Below, in pieces: positions 14,075-22,232 of a DNA stretch of 35,227 nucleotides. The notes under the pieces are model-generated. The model searched no databases. It was not told the origin of the DNA and was given only the letters and a program-made list of their open reading frames with translations. Each line of letters begins with the position of its first letter. Position 1 is the stretch's first letter. The stretch comes from a virus. The stretch spans positions 1 to 35,227 of the IMG/VR virus record IMGVR_UViG_3300024518_002645; one strand, 5' to 3'. Position numbers and translations under genes: made by a program.

Positions 14075-15591
14075 AGAATCCCATCAACGAGATTGATGCC
14101 ATTGCCGAGGCGATGCTGTCCGAGTCTGAACCCGAGGCTCCCCCCGCTCCCTCGGAGGCTGGTGACTGGCACCCCAACCTGAACGAGACGCAGAAGACAA
14201 TCTTCGATGACCCCGCCCCGTTCCTTCTTGCCTACGGGGAGAAAGGCTCGGGCAAGACCGTGGGCCTGCTCTATAAGCTGGTCCGGCATTGTTATGAGAA
14301 CAAGAATGCCCTTGCCCTCATTGTCTCCCCCAGCATTCGTACCGGCAAGGAGGGCGTCCTCTTTGACCTGGAGAACCTCGTGCTTCCTGACTGGGAGAGA
14401 GGGATAGGTCTCCACCACACCTCCGCCAAGCTCGACCCGAACACCAAGGATCGCCACCTTTGGATTGCAAACATTCATGGTGGCTGGTCCAAGGTCCTGC
14501 TGGTTTCCATCCCCTTCGCCGAGGCCGTGGAGCCTCGCATCAAGGCGCTGTCGCCGTCCATGGTTTATGTGGATGAGCTGACCGAGTGTAAGGGCCGTAA
14601 CTACTTCACTTATGTGGCCGCCCAGCTCGGCCGTCGCCGGGATATTGACGGCCCGCAACAATACACCGCCTCCTGCAACCCTGAAGGGCCCAGCCACTGG
14701 GTCTACAAGGTGTTCATGGAGGAACCGCTGGACGAGGAGACCGGCGAGAGGGATAAGGACTTTTCGGTTCATCACGTTCCCATCAAGGAGAACGCAAAGA
14801 ATCTTCCCGAGCGGTACCTTGTACAGCTGGAACAGGTACTTAAGAGCGACCCTATCGAGTACCGCCGCCTGATACATGGCGAATGGGTTGACCGGCCCAC
14901 CGGTGAATCCCTCTTCCACGAATACTACATGCCCAGCATCCACCTCAAGGGCGACAAGGTTAAGGGAACCGGCATCCATCCGGTTCCGGGGAGCCCCATT
15001 ATAATCGGATACGACCTTGGTCAGGTCAACTCCTCAGTAACCTTCATGCAGGTGATCCCCACCCTGGATGGGAACATCTGGCTGGTGTTCGACGAGATTG
15101 ACCACATCAACGAGAAGATCCTCTATAAGCGCCTGGCCCAGGAGATCACCAATCGTATGGATTACTGGATTGATCTCAAGGATTACCCCTTCAAATTCCA
15201 GCACATCTCTGACTCCAGTGCTGTCAACCAGTGGCACCCCGGCGGTCAGGGCTCCTATGATTCATGGGACATGGAGCGCTACTCTGATGGGCGCATCAAG
15301 ATGATCGGCTGTCCCAAAGGCAAGGGGTCCGTCGAGGCCAGGGTGCGCCTACTAACCGCCAAGCTCTTCCAGGATGAGGTGTACATTTCGGCTTTGTGCG
15401 TTAACACCACCGAAATGCTGCTCCATCTCGAGTCAGATGCCAAGGCCCCAATGAAACCAAAGCGGTCGAAATGGGTTCACAAATTTGATTCATTGACATA
15501 TCCTCTATTGAAGTTAGAACTAAACGGAAACATATCGGCCCTGAACTCCGAGGTGCACCAGGCTCGACTGGTTCATTGCGGCACAGGTTAA
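14071..15591 (+). CDS. terL: Terminase large subunit
   Basis: A 506-residue packaging motor beginning with GTG inside the previous gene, behind GGAAGG. The ATPase domain shows Walker A YGEKGSGKT (55-63) and Walker B MVYVDE (164-169), followed by SCNPEGPSHW, a coupling-type motif. The C-terminal nuclease domain starts near IIGYDLGQVNSS (Asp315), with another acidic site at ISDSSAVNQW (Asp381). It would cut concatemeric DNA and drive it into the procapsid through the portal encoded downstream. Confidence 0.93.
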   Translation: MKNPINEIDAIAEAMLSESEPEAPPAPSEAGDWHPNLNETQKTIFDDPAPFLLAYGEKGSGKTVGLLYKLVRHCYENKNALALIVSPSIRTGKEGVLFDLENLVLPDWERGIGLHHTSAKLDPNTKDRHLWIANIHGGWSKVLLVSIPFAEAVEPRIKALSPSMVYVDELTECKGRNYFTYVAAQLGRRRDIDGPQQYTASCNPEGPSHWVYKVFMEEPLDEETGERDKDFSVHHVPIKENAKNLPERYLVQLEQVLKSDPIEYRRLIHGEWVDRPTGESLFHEYYMPSIHLKGDKVKGTGIHPVPGSPIIIGYDLGQVNSSVTFMQVIPTLDGNIWLVFDEIDHINEKILYKRLAQEITNRMDYWIDLKDYPFKFQHISDSSAVNQWHPGGQGSYDSWDMERYSDGRIKMIGCPKGKGSVEARVRLLTAKLFQDEVYISALCVNTTEMLLHLESDAKAPMKPKRSKWVHKFDSLTYPLLKLELNGNISALNSEVHQARLVHCGTG

Positions 15592-15604
15592 TACATTAAA
15601 TATC

Positions 15605-15898
15605 ATGGCACAGACAAGTACAGGCAAGGATAAGCTGGTGTTGGACCTGACTTATGACGATGAGCTGCGTGACTACATGCAGTCCAAGGAGGTGGGCGAC
15701 AAGTGCCTGCTGGAAATCAACGCCTCGCTTGACGAGGTGACCAACGACCAGGCGGTGCTATCCGTGGACGAGACGACTGTCATCGCCCGGTACGGCATGG
15801 AAAAAAAAATGGAATCCGAAGGTCCGGGAGACGAGATGCCGCCGGCAGCGGCAATACTCCTGACCGTGGGCAAGAAGAAAAAGGGAGGCGCATATTAA
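15605..15898 (+). CDS. Hypothetical protein, 97 aa
   Basis: A small acidic protein between terminase and portal with no SD (an A/T-rich TTAAATAT lies just upstream). A run of nine A at 15801-15809 falls within it (codons GAA AAA AAA ATG). It ends in KKKKGGAY, encoded by A-rich codons followed by an SD-like GGGAGG. An HTH-encoding frame in -1 phase follows without its own usual start, so this gene may donate its 5' part to a frameshift product. Confidence 0.65.
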   Translation: MAQTSTGKDKLVLDLTYDDELRDYMQSKEVGDKCLLEINASLDEVTNDQAVLSVDETTVIARYGMEKKMESEGPGDEMPPAAAILLTVGKKKKGGAY

Positions 15899-16161
15899 GG
15901 GACGCTGACCCAAGGCTGGAGACATACTACCGCACCCTTGGGGTCCATGACTGGGACTCTGAGCGGTTTAGAAACCTCTGCAAGTTGGCCAAGCGTACGC
16001 CACAGGAACTCTGCGACATGTTCTGTATATCAAGAGCACATGCAAACCGATGGTTAAAGGCAGATCACTTCCCGCCCTTCATAGGGTTGCACCTATCCAA
16101 CTTTGAAGCATTCATCACACAAAACCCAATACCTATCGTAAACCCAAGCCATGCCAGTTGA
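15892..16161 (+). CDS. HTH protein without ordinary start codon
   Basis: An open frame of about 89 codons fills the gap before the portal and ends 11 bases inside the portal gene. It reads ILRDADPRLETYYRTLGVHD and later a helix-turn-helix-like stretch, TPQELCDMFCISRAHANRWL, followed by HLSNFEAFI. The codon choice and gap-filling position argue that it is coding. No ATG, GTG or TTG lies near its apparent beginning; the first in-frame candidate is TTG inside the protein, and the frame stays open far back into the 97-aa gene. Coordinates give the earliest plausible codon (ATA). It may be made by -1 frameshifting at GAAAAAG (15877-15883) or by non-canonical initiation. Confidence 0.55.
   Translation: MLRDADPRLETYYRTLGVHDWDSERFRNLCKLAKRTPQELCDMFCISRAHANRWLKADHFPPFIGLHLSNFEAFITQNPIPIVNPSHAS
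15909..15942 (+). other. Stem-loop downstream of possible slip site
   Basis: CCCAAGG (15909-15915) pairs perfectly with CCTTGGG (15936-15942) around a 20-base loop. It lies about 25 bases after the A-rich stretch at 15877-15883, further than in well-known -1 frameshift sites. It may stimulate frameshifting or simply reflect codon choice. Confidence 0.35.
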
Positions 16162-18517
16162 CTTCGACATCCTCAAGGAGGCAGGCACAACCAATGAAAG
16201 GTTGCGCCAGTTCTTCACCACCCGTTCCACCGACGAAGAAGACGCTGTTGGCGAGGAAAAGAAACGCATCAAGATCGACCTCCAAAAGCTGGAGACAGTG
16301 CAGGACATGATAGGTTCACGCATGAACGAGCACATCATGTTCTCGCTCAAGAACCACCACCTGTACTCGTCGGTGGACCTGGCGTGGGATAGTGCCCCCA
16401 TCAACAAGTCTACCATCCCGCTCATTATGTATGCGCAGAAGCGCATCAACGTGAGCGACTGCGCTAGTGAGCTTGAGAATCTGGGCTGCTCCCATGGTTA
16501 CGTCAAGCGGGACGAGTCCGGCAAGATCATGGATGTCGACCTGCCCAAGTTCTTTGAGACCAACATCAACCTGGTCCGCTCCCTTATCACCCGCCGACTT
16601 GCTGCACAGTCAAACAAGTACGTCAACCTCTGGCCCTTCTTCAAGTACGAGTCCCGCACCACCGGGATGGCCGGTAAGCTACGGGCCGATGTTCTCTCCC
16701 AACGTATGGACATCATGGCCGACCAGTACAACTACCGGCACTTCCAAACCCAGGCTATGAGGGACATGTTCCTGTATGGTCACTGTGTTGCCTTCCCCAG
16801 GGCTGCCTGGGAGCGTGATGTCCAGTGGGAAAAAGAACCGGCAGCCATTGACTTTAAGCCGTCTAACAAGACTAAGATTCCCAAGCGCAGTCGCGTGGTC
16901 AAGGAGGGGGTCTGCTGGGTGAACCCACATCCATCCCGTGTCTTCTGGGATAATGCCTACCCGCTCACCAGCCTCAACAGCGATACCGGCTGCGAGTATG
17001 TCGGGTTCTGGGACGTGGTACGGTTTGGGGAAATTTCCCACAATCCCACTTATTTCAATCGGGACAAGGTCGGGTTCTCCTCAGCTTCGCTGAACTATTT
17101 CTCCCAGTTCTCCTCATACTTTAACCAGTACTACACTGTCATCAACCCGCCCACCCCCAACTCCGGTGACCTGTCCAGCCACAATGACCTCAAGAATAAT
17201 CTTGGCCGGTACAGTGGCGAGGAGGAGGACACCAGTGTAATGGTAGGCGAGTTCTACTGGAAGATGATCCCCAAGGAGTGGGGCATTGGCAGTTACCCGT
17301 TCCCACTATGGGTGCACCTGAAGGTAGCCGGGGACGATACCGTGATATTCGCCGAGATCATGCCCTCGAGCCCGGCGGCGGTGTTCAGTTACAACGAGTC
17401 TGACTCACGGCTGGCCAACATATCAATAGCCCATGAGCTCATGAGCTACCAGGATCAGCTGACCAACCTGTTCAGCCAGATGCTCGAAACCGCTAAGGCG
17501 GACCTGTTCTCCGTAGGTGTCCTTAACACCGACGTTTTCCCGGACAGCGATGAAGGCAAGCAGGTCCTGGCAGACTTCCGTGCCACCATGGAAGGCAAGA
17601 ACTTCTATGCCAACACCCATGTCCTGGAGGCATCCTTCAGACGCTTGCAGGAAATGGGGGTAGCCAATCCCGCCGAGGTGTTCACCATAGTCAGGTCCTC
17701 CCCTAGCACCGGATTGCAGGCAATCTTCGCCGCTATCACCCAGCTTCTCAACATGTCCGAGCGACTCATGGCCCTCTCCCCCCAGGAGCAGGGGCAGCCT
17801 GCCCCACGGGAGATTAGTGCCACCGAGGTTAATGTCATTAGCGGCACCACTGAATCAGTCTATTCCTTTATCTCCGATGCCATTGACGAGGGCCGCTCAG
17901 TCATGAAGCGCATTTGTTATGAGTCCCTCATCTCACAGGGGGCCGACACAGTGCTCCTCCCGGTTGTCAGCCGATACCCGAGGGAAGCTGTGGAGGACGC
18001 CGGGTTCACCATCATAGATGAGTCCCAGGAAGAGAAGATGGACGTGAATCGTCACACCGTCATGGGCAGCAAGTACAAGCTGGTGCATGACTACATCTTC
18101 AACAGCCGTGACGGTTCGGAGCGCACCTCTAATATCCAGGCTGCCAACACCCTGGTCGCCTTATTCCAGGGCATCGTGGCCCAGCCCATGATTTCCCAGG
18201 CCATAGGCAAGCGCCAGCTGTTCGAGCTGGTCAATGAGATCTTCCGCCTCAGCAACACCGGCACCCACCTGAAGCTGGAGATGGACGGCATTGAGGAAGG
18301 GCTCATGCCTGAGGAGGGCGAGGCTGCCACTGACCAGATTCAGGCCAACGCCGACGCCATCGGCCAGCTGCAACAGATTATTTCGATGCTTACCGGCGGA
18401 GGTCCCGGAGGTCCAGGAGGTCCTGGTCCCGGAGCCCCACAAGGGCCCGCAGCACCACCGCCCCAGGCACCGCCACCACAACCACAACAACCACCACAAC
18501 CACAACCCACTAGATAG
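16151..18517 (+). CDS. Portal protein
   Basis: A 788-residue protein placed between terminase and the scaffold/capsid genes, the size of podovirus-type head-to-tail connectors. The N-terminus is helical; phrases such as QTQAMRDMFLYGHCVAFPRA (about 197-216) and YQDQLTNLFSQMLETAKADL fit the portal clip and wing. The last 45 or so residues are low complexity (GGGPGGPGGPG, then Pro/Gln/Ala), encoded by a CCA- and CAA-rich tract. There is no SD; the start overlaps the end of the HTH frame. It would form the dodecameric ring through which DNA enters. Confidence 0.8.
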   Translation: MPVDFDILKEAGTTNERLRQFFTTRSTDEEDAVGEEKKRIKIDLQKLETVQDMIGSRMNEHIMFSLKNHHLYSSVDLAWDSAPINKSTIPLIMYAQKRINVSDCASELENLGCSHGYVKRDESGKIMDVDLPKFFETNINLVRSLITRRLAAQSNKYVNLWPFFKYESRTTGMAGKLRADVLSQRMDIMADQYNYRHFQTQAMRDMFLYGHCVAFPRAAWERDVQWEKEPAAIDFKPSNKTKIPKRSRVVKEGVCWVNPHPSRVFWDNAYPLTSLNSDTGCEYVGFWDVVRFGEISHNPTYFNRDKVGFSSASLNYFSQFSSYFNQYYTVINPPTPNSGDLSSHNDLKNNLGRYSGEEEDTSVMVGEFYWKMIPKEWGIGSYPFPLWVHLKVAGDDTVIFAEIMPSSPAAVFSYNESDSRLANISIAHELMSYQDQLTNLFSQMLETAKADLFSVGVLNTDVFPDSDEGKQVLADFRATMEGKNFYANTHVLEASFRRLQEMGVANPAEVFTIVRSSPSTGLQAIFAAITQLLNMSERLMALSPQEQGQPAPREISATEVNVISGTTESVYSFISDAIDEGRSVMKRICYESLISQGADTVLLPVVSRYPREAVEDAGFTIIDESQEEKMDVNRHTVMGSKYKLVHDYIFNSRDGSERTSNIQAANTLVALFQGIVAQPMISQAIGKRQLFELVNEIFRLSNTGTHLKLEMDGIEEGLMPEEGEAATDQIQANADAIGQLQQIISMLTGGGPGGPGGPGPGAPQGPAAPPPQAPPPQPQQPPQPQPTR
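18390..18514 (+). repeat. Low-complexity Gly-Pro then Pro-Gln tract in portal gene
   Basis: The 3' end of the portal gene codes for repeated GGP units, then Ala/Pro/Gln runs, from short imperfect repeats such as GGAGGTCC and CCACAA. Such tails are unusual on portals and vary easily by slippage. The tract stops just before the scaffold-like gene. Confidence 0.7.
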
Positions 18518-18519
18518 TC

Positions 18520-19914
18520 ATGGCAGAAGAAACCACCATTGAAGAAGCTCCCGCAACACGGGAGGTCACAGAAGCCCCTGAGCCCCAGGAACTCGTAGCC
18601 CCCAAGGAGGACCCCCTCCTTCAGGCCCTATGGAAGGACCTTGGGCGGGTAGAGAATGTTGTTGAGGAGGACATAACCCCGGCACCGGACGCAGAGGCAA
18701 CTACTGAGGAGAAGTTACCACTACCCCATGCTGACGAGATGCCCGCCGCCGAAGATGAGGACCGGAGCAAGGTTTCCCTGCGCCACCAGCCCATGCTTAC
18801 CGAGGATGGGGTGAGAGATATAGTCCGTGAGGAAGTGTCTGAGGTTCAGCCCACCGAGAGCGTCACCGAGCCTGTCGATGAGGAGCCCGACCCGGAGGCT
18901 GGTCTGCTTGAGGAACAGAAGGAAGAGATCGAGCTGGCCAGGCTGGCAGAAAAGAACTACCCCGACAAGTACCAGGGGTTGCCGGACAAGCTGCTCTCCT
19001 ATTACACAAAGCTGGAGGAGTACGCCAAGGAGTCTATGGAAGAGGACCCAAGCCGGTCCTTTGACGACGACGACATGGAGTACCAGGACTGGGTCCAGCG
19101 CAATCGTCCTAAATTTTCAGACCGGGACCGCAAACGGGTGGAGCGCGTTCTCATTGAGAACAATGCCTATGAGCGGGCCAAGGAGGAGGTCACGAACCAA
19201 TACTCTGAGCTGGAGAAGCGGCAGAAGGCTTTGGAAGTGAAGCCTAAAGTTGACTCGCAGATCAAGTCGTTCGAGGACTCCATCTTGAAAGCTAGTAGCA
19301 GCGATGCGGCAAAATCCATCATCAAGTCCGGATATGAATCCACTTCAGATTCGTACCCGTTGGAGACTGCCGTCCTCGAGGACACCGTAACCCGGGCCAA
19401 GCTGCTGGCTAACGAATACCTTGGCTTCGTTCATGGGCTAAAAGAGTTCGACTACAACGACCCGAACCACAAGTGGTTGCTGGAGTTCATCAACAACAAT
19501 GGCGAATGGTTCGAGAAGAACGGGGGTGACGCCAAGGACAAGGGCGGCAAGTCCTTTGTGAGTCGCGCCCGATACGCCGAGCTCCATGCAGCCGGCAAGG
19601 CAAGTACTCACTGGACCTTTGATCATGATGATATTCTTAATCTGCTCAGCACCAATGCATTGCACGAGGCTGACTTCAAGATCAAGTCCACCCTCGAAAC
19701 GGCCGAAAAATATGGGTTCACCAGGGTGGACACAAGTAATTCCGCATCCGAGCCGAACCAGCAGGAGCAAGTCCAGGAGGAAGAGCCGGACATCCAGCCG
19801 GTCTATCCGCCCAGGGCAAGCCCGTCGATAGGCCCAGGAACCGCTGATTCAGGCACCTCAGCCCAGGGACAACAGATGGGAACGGACGTGTTGAGTGCGC
19901 TGGGAATGAAGTAA
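18520..19914 (+). CDS. Scaffold-like acidic coiled-coil protein
   Basis: A 464-residue protein between portal and major capsid, the usual place of a scaffold. It is strongly acidic, with an N-terminal 120 residues of Glu/Pro/Ala low complexity, helical segments at about 125-165 and 195-245 (ERAKEEVTNQYSELEKRQKA) and a Pro/Ser/Gln-rich disordered end. It begins without an SD. It is expected to sit inside the procapsid and guide assembly. No protease-cleavage site is evident. An unrelated internal protein remains possible. Confidence 0.6.
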   Translation: MAEETTIEEAPATREVTEAPEPQELVAPKEDPLLQALWKDLGRVENVVEEDITPAPDAEATTEEKLPLPHADEMPAAEDEDRSKVSLRHQPMLTEDGVRDIVREEVSEVQPTESVTEPVDEEPDPEAGLLEEQKEEIELARLAEKNYPDKYQGLPDKLLSYYTKLEEYAKESMEEDPSRSFDDDDMEYQDWVQRNRPKFSDRDRKRVERVLIENNAYERAKEEVTNQYSELEKRQKALEVKPKVDSQIKSFEDSILKASSSDAAKSIIKSGYESTSDSYPLETAVLEDTVTRAKLLANEYLGFVHGLKEFDYNDPNHKWLLEFINNNGEWFEKNGGDAKDKGGKSFVSRARYAELHAAGKASTHWTFDHDDILNLLSTNALHEADFKIKSTLETAEKYGFTRVDTSNSASEPNQQEQVQEEEPDIQPVYPPRASPSIGPGTADSGTSAQGQQMGTDVLSALGMK

Positions 19915-19923
19915 CCTGTTTCC

Positions 19924-19976
19924 TACATGGAGCGGAATTTATTTTCCGCTCTTTTTTTTTCTTTTAATTCCATGTA
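19924..19976 (+). repeat. 8-bp inverted repeat enclosing the terminator
   Basis: TACATGGA (19924-19931) and TCCATGTA (19969-19976) are perfect reverse complements flanking the terminator hairpin and its T-run. Paired in RNA, they would enclose the terminator stem in a larger structure, which could serve in processing or in protecting the 3' end. Confidence 0.5.
19930..19960 (+). terminator. Intrinsic terminator between scaffold-like and capsid genes
   Basis: GAGCGGAA (19930-19937) and TTCCGCTC (19944-19951) form an 8-bp stem with a 6-base loop, followed by nine T. A very clear rho-independent terminator, placed immediately before the capsid gene, which implies separate transcription of the capsid or partial read-through. 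Confidence 0.9.
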
Positions 19977-20016
19977 TAGCTAGGCTTGCGGGGAAGGTGT
20001 GGGACCATAGCGGCAA

Positions 20017-20023
20017 CTAAATA
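20017..20023 (+). promoter_or_regulatory. CTAAATA element upstream of capsid start
   Basis: CTAAATA lies 10 bases before the capsid ATG, in a leader with no SD. The motif resembles the T4-type late promoter core (TATAAATA/CTAAATA), but there is no other sign of a T4-like late transcription system here, and a similar TTAAATA lies before 15605. Weak evidence only. Confidence 0.2.
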
Positions 20024-20032
20024 GTTACTGTT

Positions 20033-21694
20033 ATGCCAACTACATTCCCAACTAACAACTGCGATCCACGGTTAATTCAAGTGGATGACTCGTGCGGCTG
20101 TACGCTCACTAGAGCAAGCATCCGTGCTTTCACACGTCAGGACTTCGAGGACCAACAGTTCAAAGAAGTCGGCATGGACCGGATCATTGCCCAGACTAAG
20201 GAGGCCCGCCTGGCGGGTGTTCGGGAGCGGACGCTTTCGGATTTGCTTCTTAGCCGTCACACGGCTCTCGGTGAGAGTAAGGGTGGCGGCAGTCAAAGCG
20301 TGATTGCACCCTTTACCCTCGTTCCGCGCCGGAACGTGGTGAATGCTAACTACTTCCAGATCGAGGCTGGTACCGGCACGACCACCGTAACCCACACATC
20401 CACGCATACTGGAGTATGGGAAGTGACGGTTAACACCGGATCATCCGCGTTCAAGAGCAACCTTACAAACATTGAGAAGCACTTCATTCCCGGCATGATC
20501 GTGAATGTTGAGTTCGTCGTCGGTGGCGGCGGTAATGCGGCGGGCACCGCTCAGTACAAGATCATTGCCGCAGCCAATGCTAACGCCGGTAGCGTTGAGA
20601 AGGCTAACGTGGTTCTGGAACCCAACGTCAGCGCCTCTGGCTGGTCTGCATTGTCTGCCGCGCAGCAGGGTGTATATCAACCCGGTGGCGGGACCTTGAT
20701 GATCCTGGCCAACTCGGTGAGCGACTACGAGTCCTACTGTCAGAATCCTCCATCGAGGAACGACCTTACCCTTCTGGAGTATTGGGCCCAAACCATGAGG
20801 TGGACCCATTGCTGGAATGATGAGTACGTCAAGGCCCTTGAGGCCCCGCTCACCAGCAACTTCCTCAAGAAGTTCCGGCTCCTTCCCCTCGCCCAGCAGC
20901 GTAAGCAGCAGGAGATGGCGATGGAGAATGCGTTCTACAACACTGTGTTCTACGGACAGGAGATCAACGAGAACCAGACCGTGGAGAGCTACCAAAGCCT
21001 TCCGCAGGTTATGGACCCGTCCGATACAGACTGCGCCCTGGAATTCAAGGCCAACACATTGGGTATTCGCTCGCAGCTTACTGCTTGTGGACGCGTATCT
21101 GATTCGGCGGGTGCGGCACTCAACCTCGATACGCTTCTGGAAACTGCTTATTCCCTGAAGCGCAATCGCGAGACAACCAGTGGTAACATTGAAATCGTTG
21201 ATGCGATGACCGACCGTTTCACGGCGGCCAAGATCCGCGATCTGATGATGAAATACTACCAAGACAAGTACAGCTCGGCCTCGACGCTGTTCTTCCAGCC
21301 CGGCAACAAGATCACCTTTAATGGTGCGACGGTTCTGGAGTACAACGTGTACGACTTGCCTGATCAAGGCGTTCAGCTCGCGGTGTTTACCGATCCGTTC
21401 TTTGACGACAAGCTGGCAGCGTTTGATACTGCCAACAAGAATCGTGCACGCTGTCTGTGGCTGATTGACTGGAGCGATGTCCAGATTAACGTGATCAAGA
21501 CCCGCTCCGTCAAGCGCCAGACCAACGTGGCTGACAACCTGTACAACTGTGTCATCCAGCCCAACGTAAACCACTATTCGCTCAACTCGAAAACTTTCGA
21601 GATGCGCATTGGTGATACAAACCGGCACGCCATGATTGAGAACTTCAGCGATGCTTGCCCAACGCTGACCTCGACCACTTGCGCCTTAGCCTAA
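20033..21694 (+). CDS. Major capsid protein
   Basis: A 553-residue protein right after the scaffold-like gene, with its own terminators on both sides. It is rich in Asn, Thr, Ala and aromatic residues. Segments such as LEAPLTSNFLKKFRLLPLAQ, AMENAFYNTVFYGQEINENQ (helical, spine-like) and KARDLMMKYY-type helices, then beta-rich parts near residues 410-520, fit an HK97-fold shell protein. Four cysteines lie near residues 10-23 and the C-terminus (NNCDP, SCGC, ACPTLTSTTC). There is no SD, surprising for an abundant protein. Assignment rests on position, size and isolation; the fold itself cannot be proven here. Confidence 0.75.
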   Translation: MPTTFPTNNCDPRLIQVDDSCGCTLTRASIRAFTRQDFEDQQFKEVGMDRIIAQTKEARLAGVRERTLSDLLLSRHTALGESKGGGSQSVIAPFTLVPRRNVVNANYFQIEAGTGTTTVTHTSTHTGVWEVTVNTGSSAFKSNLTNIEKHFIPGMIVNVEFVVGGGGNAAGTAQYKIIAAANANAGSVEKANVVLEPNVSASGWSALSAAQQGVYQPGGGTLMILANSVSDYESYCQNPPSRNDLTLLEYWAQTMRWTHCWNDEYVKALEAPLTSNFLKKFRLLPLAQQRKQQEMAMENAFYNTVFYGQEINENQTVESYQSLPQVMDPSDTDCALEFKANTLGIRSQLTACGRVSDSAGAALNLDTLLETAYSLKRNRETTSGNIEIVDAMTDRFTAAKIRDLMMKYYQDKYSSASTLFFQPGNKITFNGATVLEYNVYDLPDQGVQLAVFTDPFFDDKLAAFDTANKNRARCLWLIDWSDVQINVIKTRSVKRQTNVADNLYNCVIQPNVNHYSLNSKTFEMRIGDTNRHAMIENFSDACPTLTSTTCALA

Positions 21695-21704
21695 GCTGGG
21701 GGGA

Positions 21705-21729
21705 TATAATGATGCCTGACTAGGTCAGG
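21705..21729 (+). promoter_or_regulatory. TATAAT followed by CCTGAC palindrome
   Basis: A perfect -10 hexamer TATAAT (21705-21710) lies just after the capsid stop, followed by CCTGAC-TAG-GTCAGG (21715-21729), a 6-bp dyad with a 3-base spacer. No good -35 was found 16-18 bp upstream. The dyad could be an operator, or it could merely be a small hairpin ahead of the terminator at 21748. Confidence 0.3.
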
Positions 21730-21747
21730 ATTCTGTGGTGGAAATAA

Positions 21748-21780
21748 AGGCGGGGTGGGGAAACCCATCCCGCCTATTTT
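21748..21780 (+). terminator. Terminator after the capsid gene
   Basis: A 12-bp stem with one G-T pair (21748-21759 with 21764-21775) closes on a GAAA tetraloop and is followed by ATTTT. The stem is very stable while the T-run is short, so termination may be partial. Together with the terminator at 19930 it isolates the capsid message. Confidence 0.8.
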
Positions 21781-21785
21781 GAAAC

Positions 21786-22184
21786 ATGCCAACAAAACAT
21801 TATCAGGTCCGGGGGAGCAACCGGACAATTCAATCCGAAGGAATCATCTTCCCATTTGAGCCATATCTTTTGGTTGGCGGGATGTGGTTTGGGCTGTACG
21901 CAACAGACGACAAGAAGGAGCAGAAGGCCCTCAAAAAACTTGACTGGCTCGTCAACCTCACCAAGGAGGAGTATGAGTCCGAGCTCAAAAAAAAACACCC
22001 GAGTACCAGAGATTACAATCCCTTGCAGCCCGCCAACATGCCGAAGCAAATCGCCCTACTGGGGGAGGGTGCGGAAGTTGTGCAAAGAGATCCTCAGGAG
22101 CTCTATGGTGATTCGGATGTTGGCCCGGAGCTCACCGTCGAGGACATAACGGCCCCGGCACCAGTGGAAATGAAACCTGAATAG
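21786..22184 (+). CDS. Hypothetical head-associated protein, 132 aa
   Basis: Lies directly after the capsid gene, starting 6 bases after the terminator T-run without an SD. The first half is beta-like with aromatic residues (GIIFPFEPYLLVGGMWFGLY), the second helical and acidic. No family recognised. A head completion or decoration role is inferred only from its place. Confidence 0.55.
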   Translation: MPTKHYQVRGSNRTIQSEGIIFPFEPYLLVGGMWFGLYATDDKKEQKALKKLDWLVNLTKEEYESELKKKHPSTRDYNPLQPANMPKQIALLGEGAEVVQRDPQELYGDSDVGPELTVEDITAPAPVEMKPE

Positions 22185-22193
22185 GAGAAAATA

Positions 22194-22230
22194 ACTTGTC
22201 TCCGTCGCCCAGTACCGTAATCTAACGGTA
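22194..22230 (+). promoter_or_regulatory. Leader with ACTTGTCTCC and a hairpin before 22233
   Basis: ACTTGTCTCC (22194-22203) matches the core of the two left-end direct repeats. TACCGT (22213-22218) and ACGGTA (22225-22230) form a 6-bp hairpin 3 bases before the ATG, in place of an SD. TACCGTAAT recurs about 20 bases before the start at 31968. A late control element is possible. Confidence 0.35.
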
Positions 22231-22232
22231 AC

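Noticed and set aside
13960-14979. 339-aa frame on the minus strand
   Set aside because: Entirely antisense to the terminase genes, which carry clear motifs; a shadow caused by biased codon use.
15801-15809. Nine-A run as the main frameshift site of the 97-aa gene
   Set aside because: Shifted codons after it are Arg/Gly-rich and atypical, while the original frame stays typical to its stop, so a shift here seems less likely than one near 15877; a sequencing indel is still possible.
20441-21628. 395-aa frame on the minus strand
   Set aside because: Antisense to the capsid gene with no start signal and no gene-like neighbours on that strand.
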